Positions 24,029 through 33,356 of a stretch of DNA of 45,190 nucleotides are shown here, piece by piece. The notes beneath the pieces are model-generated. The model saw only the letters and a program-made list of their open reading frames with translations, was not told the origin of the DNA and searched no databases. The first letter of the stretch is position 1, and each line of letters starts with the position of its first letter. Location: positions 1 to 45,190 of the forward strand of contig JASLIL010000053.1 of assembly GCA_030152145.1 (NCBI GenBank), given 5' to 3'. The stretch is from Tissierellales bacterium (lineage in GTDB: Bacteria; Bacillota; Clostridia; Tissierellales; JASKZW01). Made by a program: the position numbers and the translations under genes.

Positions 24029-24334
24029 GCATAAATATGAAACTGGTTTTTAAAGGACCTAGGTCTTTGGTTTAGGAAAGAAAGGCCTTGTTTTTTCTGA
24101 ATTATAGCTTTCTAAAAATAAGGATAAATAAATCTATATATAATAGGAAGGATTAGGAAAAAATCTTCATTAAAAACAATATGAAAAGCCTGGATTGCCT
24201 TTCTAGGATTTTAATCTAGATATAGAAGATTCTTAATCTTTAAATATAAGAAAATTGTATAAGTATTATTTTATAAAAAATTAATCCAAATAGTCTAGAA
24301 AGATTAAGATTAGTTTACAAAACAGCTCAATACA
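24029..24334 (+). other. AT-rich intergenic stretch with inverted repeats upstream of tagO
   Basis: No gene is seen in this stretch. It contains AAGATT-CTT-AATCTT (24229 on), TCTAG/CTAGA around 24202-24220, and an 11-base perfect inverted repeat TCTTAATCTTT (24231-24241) with AAAGATTAAGA (24299-24309). These lie upstream of the predicted tagO promoter, so they would act as DNA sites or as part of an unmapped transcript. AT-richness makes chance repeats likely. Confidence 0.3.
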
Positions 24335-24363
24335 TTGACTTATTAGTCTTCTTAATATAAAAT
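24335..24363 (+). promoter_or_regulatory. promoter of tagO-wecB operon
   Basis: TTGACT (24335-24340), a 17-base spacer and TAAAAT (24358-24363), 34 bases before the start codon. Confidence 0.65.
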
Positions 24364-24396
24364 TTTATAAGACTATATAATGTTAGGAGAGTTTAT

Positions 24397-25443
24397 ATGA
24401 CAAAAGTTATAATGCCTTTTTTAGTGTCTGTTTTAATAGCTCTTATGGCCACTCCTCTGGTGAGAAAGTTTGCGGTAAAAATAGGTGCTATAGATATACC
24501 TAAAGATGAGAGAAGAGTACATAAAAAGCCTATACCTTTAATGGGTGGTTTGAGTATATATATTGCTGTTGTAGTAAGTTCGATTTTTTTCCTAGACCTA
24601 GATAAGGAGCTGGTAGCCACCTTACTGGGAGCTACTATAATCCTAGTTTCGGGCATTATAGATGACACGAGAGAGCTAAGTGCTAGAAAGAAGCTTCTGG
24701 CCCAGGTTCTAGCAGCTGCTATCTTAGTAGCTGGCGGCATAAGGGTAGAGGGCATAACCAATCCCTTTAACACTGGAGATCAGATAATAAGGCTTGGAAT
24801 TCTATCTATACCCCTGACTATATTTTGGGTAGTAGGTATAACCAACACCTTAAATCTTATAGATGGTCTAGATGGGTTATCTGCAGGTGTCTCTATGATA
24901 TCAGCCTTTTCATTTTTACTAGTAGGCTATAAGTTTAATAACATACCGGTTATGATCCTATCAGCCATAATAGCTGGAGCTTGCCTGGGATTTCTACCCT
25001 ATAACTTTAATCCAGCCAGTATATTTATGGGGGATACAGGAGCACTTTTTCTAGGTTTTATGTTGGCCAGTCTGTCTATAGAAGGGGTAATGAAGTCAGT
25101 AGCCACTATAGCCTTTGTAGTTCCTATAATAATTCTAGGGGTACCTATATTTGACACAGCCTTTGCCATACTTAGAAGGCTAATAAACAAAAAACCTATA
25201 ATGGAGGCCGACAAGGGGCATCTTCACCATAGGTTTCTAAAAATGGGTTTTTCCCAAAGAAAAACAGTTTTGATACTCTATTCTATTAGTGCAGTTTTTG
25301 GTATATGTGCAGTGCTTATTTCAAAGGCAAATTCCAAGAGGGCAGTTCTTATGGCAGCCTTGGTTTTTGTAGTTACCATATTTTTAGCAGGAAAGATAGG
25401 ACTCTACAGTCCAAAAAAGGAGGAAGACCATGAAGAAGATTAA
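24397..25443 (+). CDS. tagO: Undecaprenyl-phosphate GlcNAc-1-phosphate transferase (TagO/WecA family)
   Basis: Transfers GlcNAc-1-phosphate from UDP-GlcNAc to undecaprenyl phosphate, the first step of teichoic-acid or other wall-polysaccharide synthesis. It is a 348-residue multi-pass membrane enzyme. Motifs: KDERRVHKKPIPLMGGL, ISGIIDD-type catalytic aspartates in LVSGIIDDTRELSA, the NLIDGLDGLSAG loop, FNPASIFMGDTGALFLGF and the histidine-rich KGHLHHRFLKMG. It overlaps the downstream epimerase gene by 14 bases, which supports coupling. Confidence 0.94.
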   Translation: MTKVIMPFLVSVLIALMATPLVRKFAVKIGAIDIPKDERRVHKKPIPLMGGLSIYIAVVVSSIFFLDLDKELVATLLGATIILVSGIIDDTRELSARKKLLAQVLAAAILVAGGIRVEGITNPFNTGDQIIRLGILSIPLTIFWVVGITNTLNLIDGLDGLSAGVSMISAFSFLLVGYKFNNIPVMILSAIIAGACLGFLPYNFNPASIFMGDTGALFLGFMLASLSIEGVMKSVATIAFVVPIIILGVPIFDTAFAILRRLINKKPIMEADKGHLHHRFLKMGFSQRKTVLILYSISAVFGICAVLISKANSKRAVLMAALVFVVTIFLAGKIGLYSPKKEEDHEED

Positions 25444-26548
25444 GGTGCTAACAGTTTTTGGCACTAGACCAGAGGGTATAAAAATGGCTCCCATAATAAA
25501 GGAGATGGAAAAAAGAGAGGAGATAGACTCAGTAACCTGTATTACAGCCCAGCACAGGGACATGCTAGACCAGGTTCTAAGTTTGTTTGATATAGTCCCA
25601 GACTATGACTTAAATATATTTAAGCCAGGACAAAGCCTAACAGAGATAACTGTTAAGGCCCTAGAGGGTCTTGAAAAGGTAATAGAAGAGGTAGAGCCAG
25701 ACCTACTTTTAGTCCAGGGAGACACATCAACAGTTTTTTCAGGAGCACTGGCAGCCTTCTACAAGAAGGTTAAGGTAGGCCATATAGAGGCAGGACTTCG
25801 CTCCAACAATATTTACTCTCCCTATCCAGAAGAGGTAAATAGAAGACTAACAGGCATTATGACTAATTTTCACTTTGCCCCTACAGAAAAAAGCAGGGAC
25901 AATCTACTAAGGGAAAATTACAGCAAAGAAGATATATATGTAACAGGAAACACAGTTATAGACGCACTTTTCTATGCTATAGAAGAAGACTATAGCTTTG
26001 AAGAAGAGCTTTTAAATACCATAGACTTCCATCAAAAGAGAGTAATACTCTTAACCAGCCATAGGAGGGAAAACATAGGTAAGCCTATGGAAAATATCTT
26101 TAAGGCTGTAAATAAGATTAGTCAGGAGTATGAGGATGTAGAAGTAATCTTCCCTATTCACCTAAATCCTAAGGTAAGGGACATAGCCCAATCAGTATTT
26201 GATGGAAACCCTAGGGTTCACTTAGTTGAGCCTATGGACTACCAACCATTTACAAATCTAATAGGGAAATGCCATCTAGTAGTAACAGATTCTGGTGGAA
26301 TTCAGGAGGAGGCACCTAGTCTAGGTAAGCCTGTTCTAGTAGTAAGGCATGAAACAGAGAGACCAGAAGGAGTAGAGGCTGGTACTTGTAAACTTGTAGG
26401 AGTAGAGTATGAGGACCTATACAGGGAACTTGATCTACTTTTAAAAGACCAAACTGAATATAAAAAAATGGCTAATGCTGTAAACCCTTATGGAGATGGT
26501 AGGGCAGCTGAAAGAATAGTGAATATTATTATAGATAAGTTAGCATAA
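25430..26548 (+). CDS. wecB: UDP-N-acetylglucosamine 2-epimerase (non-hydrolysing)
   Basis: Interconverts UDP-GlcNAc and UDP-ManNAc, the precursor for teichoic-acid linkage units or other cell-surface polymers. It is 372 residues with a GT-B fold. Visible: TVFGTRPEGIKMAPI, QHRDMLDQ, LLVQGDTSTVFSGA, VGHIEAGLRS, LLTSHRRENIGKP and VVTDSGGIQEEAPSLGKP. The start lies inside tagO after AGGAGG. Together tagO and wecB (mnaA) point to a wall polymer with a GlcNAc-ManNAc linkage (inference). Confidence 0.96.
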   Translation: MKKIKVLTVFGTRPEGIKMAPIIKEMEKREEIDSVTCITAQHRDMLDQVLSLFDIVPDYDLNIFKPGQSLTEITVKALEGLEKVIEEVEPDLLLVQGDTSTVFSGALAAFYKKVKVGHIEAGLRSNNIYSPYPEEVNRRLTGIMTNFHFAPTEKSRDNLLRENYSKEDIYVTGNTVIDALFYAIEEDYSFEEELLNTIDFHQKRVILLTSHRRENIGKPMENIFKAVNKISQEYEDVEVIFPIHLNPKVRDIAQSVFDGNPRVHLVEPMDYQPFTNLIGKCHLVVTDSGGIQEEAPSLGKPVLVVRHETERPEGVEAGTCKLVGVEYEDLYRELDLLLKDQTEYKKMANAVNPYGDGRAAERIVNIIIDKLA

Positions 26549-26553
26549 ACTGA

Positions 26554-26597
26554 AACTTCCTTTCATTTTACTGGTTGTAAAATAGGGGAAGTTTTTA
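26554..26597 (+). terminator. Rho-independent terminator after wecB
   Basis: AACTTCC pairs with GGAAGTT and, inside it, ATTTTAC pairs with GTAAAAT around TGGTT. TTTTTAT follows. Confidence 0.85.
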
Positions 26598-26674
26598 TAT
26601 ACTTATATACTAAGGATAAGTAATTAATGGCTTATTTTTTCACAAAGACAAGCTCCGATAAACTTAAATATAGA

Positions 26675-26703
26675 TTGCATTATTAAGTTAGTTTATGTAT
26701 ATT
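26675..26703 (+). promoter_or_regulatory. promoter of the atp operon
   Basis: TTGCAT (26675-26680), a 17-base spacer and TATATT (26698-26703), 56 bases before atpZ. A short inverted repeat AACTTAA/TTAAGTT (26661-26667, 26683-26689) brackets the -35 box. Confidence 0.5.
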
Positions 26704-26759
26704 TAGAATATATAGAAAATCCCTATTTAAAATAAATGGCTATAAGTGAGGTGTATGAA

Positions 26760-26987
26760 ATGAAGAAAAAGAAGAATATGTACACGAATTTAGGCCTTAT
26801 AACCCAGGTTGGTCTAAATATGATAATACCAATTATAGCTGGTCTTTATCTGGGAATCTACCTGGATAGGAAATTTAATAGAGATATGTTGTTTAGTTTA
26901 ATTTTTATCATACTTGGCTCTATAACTGGCTTTTTAAATTTATTGAAATTAGCCGATAGAAGTAAGGGGGATAAAAATAAAAAATAG
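26760..26987 (+). CDS. atpZ: AtpZ-like small membrane protein of the F-ATPase operon
   Basis: A 75-residue protein with two membrane segments (about 15-33 and 43-62) linked by a short charged loop. GLYLGIYLDRKF and the hydrophobic LGSITGFLNLLKL are typical of AtpZ, which together with AtpI is thought to help c-ring assembly or Mg/Ca uptake. ATG 26760 follows GTGAGGTG; an in-frame ATG at 26736 lies upstream of that site. It is the first gene of the atp operon. Confidence 0.85.
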   Translation: MKKKKNMYTNLGLITQVGLNMIIPIIAGLYLGIYLDRKFNRDMLFSLIFIILGSITGFLNLLKLADRSKGDKNKK

Positions 26988-27005
26988 TTAGAAATTAGGT
27001 GGACT

Positions 27006-27398
27006 ATGTTTGAGAGAGAAGATTTAGTTAATTTTTTAATAAAAATTACTTTGATAGTGGCCTTGATTCTCCTAGGATTTGTGTTTTTCTTTACAGAAGA
27101 CTATAGGACCAATGGGCTAGGTTTAATATTTGGAACTTTAGCAGGCGTTTTAAGTTTCAAGCTAATAGAATCAACTGGTAAGAAGGCTGTTACTATGGAC
27201 CCCGATGCTGCCTACAAGTACACTATTAAGCACTATTTCCTAAGGTATATAATATACTTTATAGTACTTTTAGTGGCTATTTTAGCTGACTACTTAAGTT
27301 TCCCTTTTGCAGCAGTAGGTTTGGTTTTAATTAAATTTGTTATTGTTATTTATACTTTTTTAGATACTTTTATAAAAAAGGGAAAAAAGAATAGATAA
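27006..27398 (+). CDS. atpI: ATP synthase subunit I (AtpI-like)
   Basis: A 130-residue protein with four predicted membrane segments (about 9-29, 36-52, 76-97 and 100-122). Position between atpZ and atpB, size and topology match AtpI, the assembly chaperone for the c-ring. Sequence conservation in this family is low, so the call rests on context and topology. Confidence 0.75.
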   Translation: MFEREDLVNFLIKITLIVALILLGFVFFFTEDYRTNGLGLIFGTLAGVLSFKLIESTGKKAVTMDPDAAYKYTIKHYFLRYIIYFIVLLVAILADYLSFPFAAVGLVLIKFVIVIYTFLDTFIKKGKKNR

Positions 27399-27448
27399 TG
27401 AATATATAAGCATTAAGTATTATTAATTCCTATGAGAGGAGGGAGATA

Positions 27449-28120
27449 ATGGGCTTTGAAATTAACCTAAACTTATTTGGTAAGGAGCATTTAATACCAG
27501 ATACAATAGTCAATGTTTGGCTGGTAACTATAGCTATCTTGATATTTGCAGCTATTGTAAATAGGAAGTTGAAAAAGTCAAATGACCTAGATGTACCTTC
27601 AGGTTTTATAAATGCTGTAGAGCTTTCTGTTGAAAGCATACAGGGACTTATAAAACAAACCATGGGGGATCACCTGGAGTTTGGACCTTTCATATACACT
27701 ATAGTTATATTTTTACTTTGTGCAAACCTATCAGGTTTAATAGGTTTAACACCACCAACATCAGACTATAGCGTAACACTGACTATGGCCCTAATAACTT
27801 TCTTTTTAACACAGTTTTATGGCCTAAAAAACAATGGTCTAGGAGGCTATCTAAAAGGGTTCACAGAACCTATGGCTTTTTTAACTCCATTGAACATAAT
27901 AGGGGAATTGGCAAACCCAATTTCTTTGTCATTCCGTCTATTTGGTAACATTGTAAGTGGTGTTATAATTATGGGATTATTCTACGAAGCAGTAGGTATC
28001 TTAGCCCCATTGATAGCTCCACCGTTTCACGCATACTTTGATATATTTTCAGGTGTGCTACAATCATTTATTTTTGCCATGTTAACTATGATATTTGTAG
28101 GTGGCAACCTAGAAGATTAA
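27449..28120 (+). CDS. atpB: F-ATPase subunit a
   Basis: The membrane stator subunit that forms the ion path beside the c-ring. It is 223 residues with about five or six membrane segments. The essential arginine is in NPISLSFRLFGNIVSG, and the final segment has HAYFDIFSGVLQSFIFAMLTMIF. The start follows GAGGAGGGAG. It is expected to work with the predicted Na+-type c subunit encoded next. Confidence 0.96.
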   Translation: MGFEINLNLFGKEHLIPDTIVNVWLVTIAILIFAAIVNRKLKKSNDLDVPSGFINAVELSVESIQGLIKQTMGDHLEFGPFIYTIVIFLLCANLSGLIGLTPPTSDYSVTLTMALITFFLTQFYGLKNNGLGGYLKGFTEPMAFLTPLNIIGELANPISLSFRLFGNIVSGVIIMGLFYEAVGILAPLIAPPFHAYFDIFSGVLQSFIFAMLTMIFVGGNLED

Positions 28121-28151
28121 TTTTCTTAAATTTTGGGAGGAGGAAGAAATT

Positions 28152-28436
28152 ATGGTACAAGGAATTACAAGTGAAGCTTTTATTTTAGGATGTTCAGCAA
28201 TAGGTGCAGGTTTAGCAATGATCGCAGGTGTTGGTCCAGGAATAGGACAGGGACATGCAGCAGCTAGAGCAGCAGAAGCAGTAGGTAGACAACCTGAAGC
28301 ACAGGCAGATATAACAAGAACCATGCTTTTAGGACAAGCGGTAGCAGAGACAACTGGTATCTATGGACTGGTAATAGCTTTAATACTACTATTCGTAAGA
28401 CCACTATTAAAAGCTTACACAGATTTAAACTTATAA
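28152..28436 (+). CDS. atpE: F-ATPase subunit c, predicted Na+-binding type
   Basis: A 94-residue hairpin of two membrane helices that forms the rotor ring. Seen residues match the sodium-site pattern known from Ilyobacter and related ATPases: P29 and Q33 in GVGPGIGQG on helix 1, and V64, E66, T67, T68 and Y71 in GQAVAETTGIYG on helix 2. Proton-type c subunits normally lack this Q plus E-S/T pattern. The polar loop ARAAEAVGRQPEA is conserved. The start follows GGGAGGAGG. Confidence 0.96.
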   Translation: MVQGITSEAFILGCSAIGAGLAMIAGVGPGIGQGHAAARAAEAVGRQPEAQADITRTMLLGQAVAETTGIYGLVIALILLFVRPLLKAYTDLNL

Positions 28437-28489
28437 TTGGGTCCAGAGGGGCCCTTTAATAAACCCCTAAGTAAAGGAGGACATGGACT

Positions 28490-29002
28490 ATGGATATAGA
28501 TATTAGAGTCCTTCCGGTAGGCCTTAATATGTTACTAACACTAGGCTCACTACTGGTACTTTATTTTGGACTTAAGAAATTACTATATAAACCAGTTTCT
28601 GAAGCTCTAGAAAAGAGACAAAATGCCATTAAAGCCGACATAGAAAAGGCAGAACAGGAAAGACTAGAAGCAGAAAACATGAGATCTGAATACGAGTTAA
28701 GCATTAAAAATGCCAAGGAAGAAGCTCAGGAAATCATCGAAAGTGGAAGAAAAAGAGGAGATGAGGTTAGGGCTGACATATTAGCTAAGGCCAACAAGGA
28801 GGCAGCTGACATTGTAGCTAAGGCTAGAAAAGAAGCTGAATCAGAGAAGGAAAAAGCTCTTATGGATGTTAAAACTCAAGCAGGTGACATGGCTGTACTA
28901 ATTGCTTCAAAGATTCTAGAAGAAAATATCAATATTAGTTCACAACAGGCTACTATTGATAAATTTATCAATGAAGTAGGTAATCAACAATGGCAGAACT
29001 AG
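28490..29002 (+). CDS. atpF: F-ATPase subunit b
   Basis: A 170-residue peripheral-stalk protein with one N-terminal membrane segment (about 10-28) and then a long charged helix rich in K, E and A (about 40-140) that would dimerise as a coiled coil and hold the delta subunit. The TMD-LYKPVSEALEKRQ transition is typical. Its end overlaps atpH by 13 bases. Confidence 0.95.
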   Translation: MDIDIRVLPVGLNMLLTLGSLLVLYFGLKKLLYKPVSEALEKRQNAIKADIEKAEQERLEAENMRSEYELSIKNAKEEAQEIIESGRKRGDEVRADILAKANKEAADIVAKARKEAESEKEKALMDVKTQAGDMAVLIASKILEENINISSQQATIDKFINEVGNQQWQN

Positions 29003-29532
29003 TAGCTAACAGATATGCAAAGGCATTATTTGAAGCTGGTTTAGAATTAGATAAATTAGATGGATTTAAAGAGGATTTAAATCTATTGGTTAAGGCCTTA
29101 GAAAGTCACGAGGATCTAGCTAGGATTTTAGCCCATCCAAAGATTTCTAAGGATGAGAAGAAGAAAATTCTAAAGAATATATTTAACGAAAATGTAAATG
29201 TGGAATTTTTAAATTTCCTATACGTAATTATAGATAAGAGACGTGAAGGTCATCTTGAAAGCATATCAGAGAGATTTACTGAGCTTTACAATGACCACAA
29301 CAATATAGAAGAGGTAACTTGCTTTACAGCTATACCTATGGAGGAAGAGTCCATAGAGAAACTGAAAGACAAGCTATCAAAATCTATGAACAAGACTATA
29401 GTCCTAAAGAATGTAGTAGACAAGTCAATTCTTGGTGGTATTGTCTTAAAGACAGGCAACAAGGTTATAGACGGTAGCTACAAGGGACAATTAGGAGAAA
29501 TTGAAAAGTTAATTAAGAATGTATCATTATAG
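28990..29532 (+). CDS. atpH: F-ATPase subunit delta
   Basis: A 180-residue soluble stalk protein linking b to the alpha-beta head. It starts with the typical VANRYAKALFEAGLE and ends with the conserved ILGGIVLKTGNKVIDGSYKGQL. It begins within atpF, which indicates coupling. Confidence 0.95.
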   Translation: MAELVANRYAKALFEAGLELDKLDGFKEDLNLLVKALESHEDLARILAHPKISKDEKKKILKNIFNENVNVEFLNFLYVIIDKRREGHLESISERFTELYNDHNNIEEVTCFTAIPMEEESIEKLKDKLSKSMNKTIVLKNVVDKSILGGIVLKTGNKVIDGSYKGQLGEIEKLIKNVSL

Positions 29533-29549
29533 AAAACTGGGGTGAGAAA

Positions 29550-31052
29550 ATGTCATTGAGACCAGAAGAAATTAGTTCAATTATAAAAGAACAAATTAAA
29601 AACTACGAAAAGAAGCTAGACCTAGTTGACGTAGGAACTGTTATCCAAGTAGGAGACGGTATAACAAGAATTCACGGTCTAGAGGATTGTATGGCTGGTG
29701 AGTTAATTGAGTTCCCTGGAGATGTATATGGTATGGCGCTTAACTTAGAGGAAGACAACGTAGGTTGTGTACTTCTAGGTTCAGACGAACATATTAAAGA
29801 AGGGGATACAGTTAAGAGAACAGGCAGAATAGTAGAGGTTCCTGTTGGAGATGAAATGATTGGTAGAGTAGTTAACTCTCTAGGACAGGCTATAGATGGC
29901 AAGGGTGCCATTAAGGCTAAGAAATTTAGTCCAGTAGAGAAGATTGCACCAGGTGTTATAACTAGAAAATCAGTTCATGAGCCACTGCAAACTGGTATTA
30001 AGTCAATAGACTCAATGTTCCCTATAGGTCGTGGACAAAGGGAGCTTATTATAGGTGATAGACAAACTGGTAAGACAGCTATAGCTATAGACACTATAAT
30101 AAACCAAAAGGGCCAGGATGTTGTATGTATATATGTAGCCATAGGTCAAAAGAGATCTACAGTAGCTCATATAGTAGACACACTAGAAAAACATGGAGCT
30201 ATGGATTACACAATAGTAGTTTCATCAACAGCTAGTGAGCTAGCTCCACTACAATACCTAGCACCATATGCAGGTGTTACTATGGGTGAGGAGTTCATGG
30301 CTAATGGTAAGGACGTCCTAATAGTATACGATGACCTGTCAAAGCACGCTACAGCTTACAGAGCCATGTCACTACTACTAAATAGACCACCAGGAAGAGA
30401 AGCCTTCCCTGGAGACGTATTCTATTTACACTCAAGACTACTTGAGAGAGCAGCTAAATTAGATGAAAAATTCGGTGGTGGTAGTATAACTGCCCTACCT
30501 ATAATAGAAACTTTGGCGGGAGATATCTCAGCCTACATTCCAACCAACGTTATCTCCATTACAGATGGACAGATATTCTTGGAAACAGACCTATTCTTCG
30601 AGGGACAAAGACCTGCTATAAACACAGGACTTTCAGTATCAAGGGTAGGGGGAGCAGCACAAACTAAGGCTATGAAAAAAGTATCAGGAAGTCTAAAACT
30701 AGAGTTAGCTCAGTACAGAGACTTAGCTGCCTTCGCGCAGTTTGGTTCAGACCTTGATAAGGACACTCAAGAAAGACTAAGTCAAGGGGAAAGAATCTTA
30801 GAGATATTAAAACAACCACAATATACACCTATGAACATGGAAGATCAGGTAGTTATATTGTATGTAGTTATGAACAAGCACTTATCAGATGTGCCGCTAA
30901 ATGAAATAGCTCAGTTTGAAAAGGAATTCTTAAACTTTACTAAGAACAACTACCCTGAAATCGGAAAGGCTATAAAAGATACAGGACTGCTATCAGAAGA
31001 AACTGAAGCTAAGATAGTTGAAGCTATAAATGAATTTAAGAAGAGTCTTTAA
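29550..31052 (+). CDS. atpA: F-ATPase subunit alpha
   Basis: The non-catalytic nucleotide-binding head subunit, 500 residues. Visible: the N-terminal beta-barrel (GTVIQVGDGITRIHGL), Walker A GDRQTGKTAIAIDT, QKRSTVAHIV and the arginine-finger region ISVGLSVSRVGGAAQ-like segment INTGLSVSRVGGAAQT. Length is standard. Start follows GGGGTGAG. Confidence 0.98.
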   Translation: MSLRPEEISSIIKEQIKNYEKKLDLVDVGTVIQVGDGITRIHGLEDCMAGELIEFPGDVYGMALNLEEDNVGCVLLGSDEHIKEGDTVKRTGRIVEVPVGDEMIGRVVNSLGQAIDGKGAIKAKKFSPVEKIAPGVITRKSVHEPLQTGIKSIDSMFPIGRGQRELIIGDRQTGKTAIAIDTIINQKGQDVVCIYVAIGQKRSTVAHIVDTLEKHGAMDYTIVVSSTASELAPLQYLAPYAGVTMGEEFMANGKDVLIVYDDLSKHATAYRAMSLLLNRPPGREAFPGDVFYLHSRLLERAAKLDEKFGGGSITALPIIETLAGDISAYIPTNVISITDGQIFLETDLFFEGQRPAINTGLSVSRVGGAAQTKAMKKVSGSLKLELAQYRDLAAFAQFGSDLDKDTQERLSQGERILEILKQPQYTPMNMEDQVVILYVVMNKHLSDVPLNEIAQFEKEFLNFTKNNYPEIGKAIKDTGLLSEETEAKIVEAINEFKKSL

Positions 31053-31081
31053 GATTCCCAAAAATTTGGGGGTGAATTAAT

Positions 31082-31936
31082 TTGGCATCAACAAGAGATA
31101 TTAAGAGAAGGATAAAAGGGATTAACAGTACTATGCAGATAACTAAGGCTATGGAATTAGTATCTTCATCAAAGCTTAGGAAGGCTAGGGAGAATCTGGA
31201 AAAATCCAGACCTTTCTACAACACAGTATACAACAATATACGTGAAACCCTAAGCTACACTAGCAATCTAAAACATCCTTATTTAAATAAAAGAGAAGTT
31301 AAGAAATCACTTTATATAGTAGTAACAGCTGACAGAGGTTTAGCTGGAGGATTTAACTCAAATATCATAAGAAAAGTTGAAAGTGAAATAAAGGATAAGA
31401 AAGAGAATGTAGCTTTAATCCTAGTAGGAGTTAAGGCTAAGGACTACTTTACTAGAAGAGGATATGAGGTATTAGGTGACTTTACTAGAATGACAGAAGA
31501 GCCAAGCTTCCATGATGCAAAGACAATTGGAGACATGGCCTTAAATGCCTATGAAGAGGCTAAGGTAGATGAGGTAAAAATTGTCTATACAGAGTTTGTA
31601 TCTACTATAAACCAAGAGGTTAAAGAGGTAAAGCTACTTCCAAGTGAAAGCTTTGAAGAGGAGAAGGAGAAGAAACTAGTAGTAGTTGACTTTGAACCTT
31701 CACCAGAAGAAGTTCTAGACTATCTTATTCCGAAATACATTCAATCTGTTATCTATGGAGCACTAATAGAGTCAGCATCAAGCCAGCAGGCAGCCAGAAG
31801 GGTAGCCATGGAAAATGCGACAGAAAACGCAGAAGAAATGATAGATGAATTAGATCTACTTTACAACAGAGCTCGTCAGGCAGCTATAACAGCTGAACTA
31901 TCTGAGATAGTCTCAGGTGCGAAAGCTCTTAAGTAA
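31082..31936 (+). CDS. atpG: F-ATPase subunit gamma
   Basis: The central rotor shaft, 284 residues. The N-terminal RDIKRRIKGINSTMQITKAMELVSSSK and C-terminal ENATENAEEMIDELDLLYNRARQAAIT coils are diagnostic. Translation begins at TTG (31082) after GGGGGTG; the residues that follow match the family N-terminus, so no other start is needed. Confidence 0.97.
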   Translation: MASTRDIKRRIKGINSTMQITKAMELVSSSKLRKARENLEKSRPFYNTVYNNIRETLSYTSNLKHPYLNKREVKKSLYIVVTADRGLAGGFNSNIIRKVESEIKDKKENVALILVGVKAKDYFTRRGYEVLGDFTRMTEEPSFHDAKTIGDMALNAYEEAKVDEVKIVYTEFVSTINQEVKEVKLLPSESFEEEKEKKLVVVDFEPSPEEVLDYLIPKYIQSVIYGALIESASSQQAARRVAMENATENAEEMIDELDLLYNRARQAAITAELSEIVSGAKALK

Positions 31937-31956
31937 TATAGAAAGGAGTGGGGGAT

Positions 31957-33354
31957 ATGGAAAAGAACATTGGTAAGATTGTTCAGGTAATCGGCCCCGT
32001 AGTTGATATTCGCTTTAGTGAAAATGAATTACCAGAGCTATTAAACGCTATTAAAATAGATAATAACGGCGAAGAACTTATAGTTGAAGTTGCACAACAT
32101 ATAGGTGATGACACAGTAAGATGTGTATCTATGGGTGCGACAGATGGATTGAAAAGAGGCATGGAGGCCCTTAATACAGGAGAAGCTATAGCTGTACCTG
32201 TAGGGAGACAAACTCTAGGAAGACTTTTCAACGTTCTAGGAGAAACTATAGATGGTAAAAAAGATTTAAAAGTTAAGCAAACAGCACCTATTCACAGACC
32301 AGCGCCTACTTTTGAAGAGCAGGAAACTTCAAAGGAAATATTTGAAACTGGTATAAAGGTAGTAGACCTTATAGCTCCTTATTCAAGAGGAGGAAAGATT
32401 GGTCTATTTGGTGGTGCCGGTGTTGGTAAGACAGTTCTTATACAGGAACTTATAAACAACATAGCAACGCAACACGGTGGACTATCAGTATTTACAGGAG
32501 TAGGGGAAAGAACAAGAGAAGGTAATGACCTTTACTACGAAATGATAGAATCAGGAGTTATAGACAAGACAGCCCTAGTATTCGGACAGATGAACGAGCC
32601 ACCAGGAGCGAGAATGAGAGTAGCTCTAACAGGACTTACTATGGCAGAATACTTCAGAGACCAGGAAGGTCAAGACGTACTTCTGTTTATAGACAATATA
32701 TTTAGATTTACACAGGCAGGATCAGAGGTATCAGCCCTACTAGGAAGGATGCCATCAGCCGTTGGATACCAACCAACTCTAGCAACAGAGATGGGTGCCC
32801 TACAGGAGAGAATCACTTCAACTAAGAAGGGATCCATAACATCTGTACAGGCAGTATATGTACCAGCAGACGACTTAACTGACCCAGCACCAGCAACAAC
32901 TTTCGCTCACTTAGACGCTACAACAGTACTATCAAGACAGATAGCAGAGCTAGGAATCTACCCAGCAGTAGACCCACTAGATTCAACATCAAGAATCCTT
33001 GACCCAGAAGTAGTAGGAGAAGAGCACTACTACGTAGCAACTAAGGTTCAAGAGCTTCTACAAAGATACAACAACCTACAGGACATAATCGCTATCTTAG
33101 GTATAGATGAGCTATCAGAAGAAGACAAGGCTGTAGTAGCAAGAGCAAGAAAGATTCAAAGATTCCTATCACAGCCATTCTCAGTAGCAGAAGTATTTAC
33201 AGGCATAGAAGGTAAGTACGTACCTATAGAGGAAACTGTAAGAGGATTTAAGGAAATCATAGAAGGTAAACATGACAATGTACCAGAGCAAGCATTCTTT
33301 ATGGTAGGTACAATAGATGAGGTTCTTGAAAAAGCCAAAAGCATGGAGGGATAA
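31957..33354 (+). CDS. atpD: F-ATPase subunit beta
   Basis: The catalytic head subunit, 465 residues. Walker A is GGAGVGKTVLIQELI, the catalytic glutamate is in GERTREGNDLY, Walker B is DVLLFIDNIFRF, and the DELSEED-type loop reads GIDELSEEDK. ATG 31957 fits the AAGGAG site at 31943-31948; an in-frame GTG at 31948 overlaps the site and is rejected. Confidence 0.98.
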   Translation: MEKNIGKIVQVIGPVVDIRFSENELPELLNAIKIDNNGEELIVEVAQHIGDDTVRCVSMGATDGLKRGMEALNTGEAIAVPVGRQTLGRLFNVLGETIDGKKDLKVKQTAPIHRPAPTFEEQETSKEIFETGIKVVDLIAPYSRGGKIGLFGGAGVGKTVLIQELINNIATQHGGLSVFTGVGERTREGNDLYYEMIESGVIDKTALVFGQMNEPPGARMRVALTGLTMAEYFRDQEGQDVLLFIDNIFRFTQAGSEVSALLGRMPSAVGYQPTLATEMGALQERITSTKKGSITSVQAVYVPADDLTDPAPATTFAHLDATTVLSRQIAELGIYPAVDPLDSTSRILDPEVVGEEHYYVATKVQELLQRYNNLQDIIAILGIDELSEEDKAVVARARKIQRFLSQPFSVAEVFTGIEGKYVPIEETVRGFKEIIEGKHDNVPEQAFFMVGTIDEVLEKAKSMEG

Positions 33355-33356
33355 TT

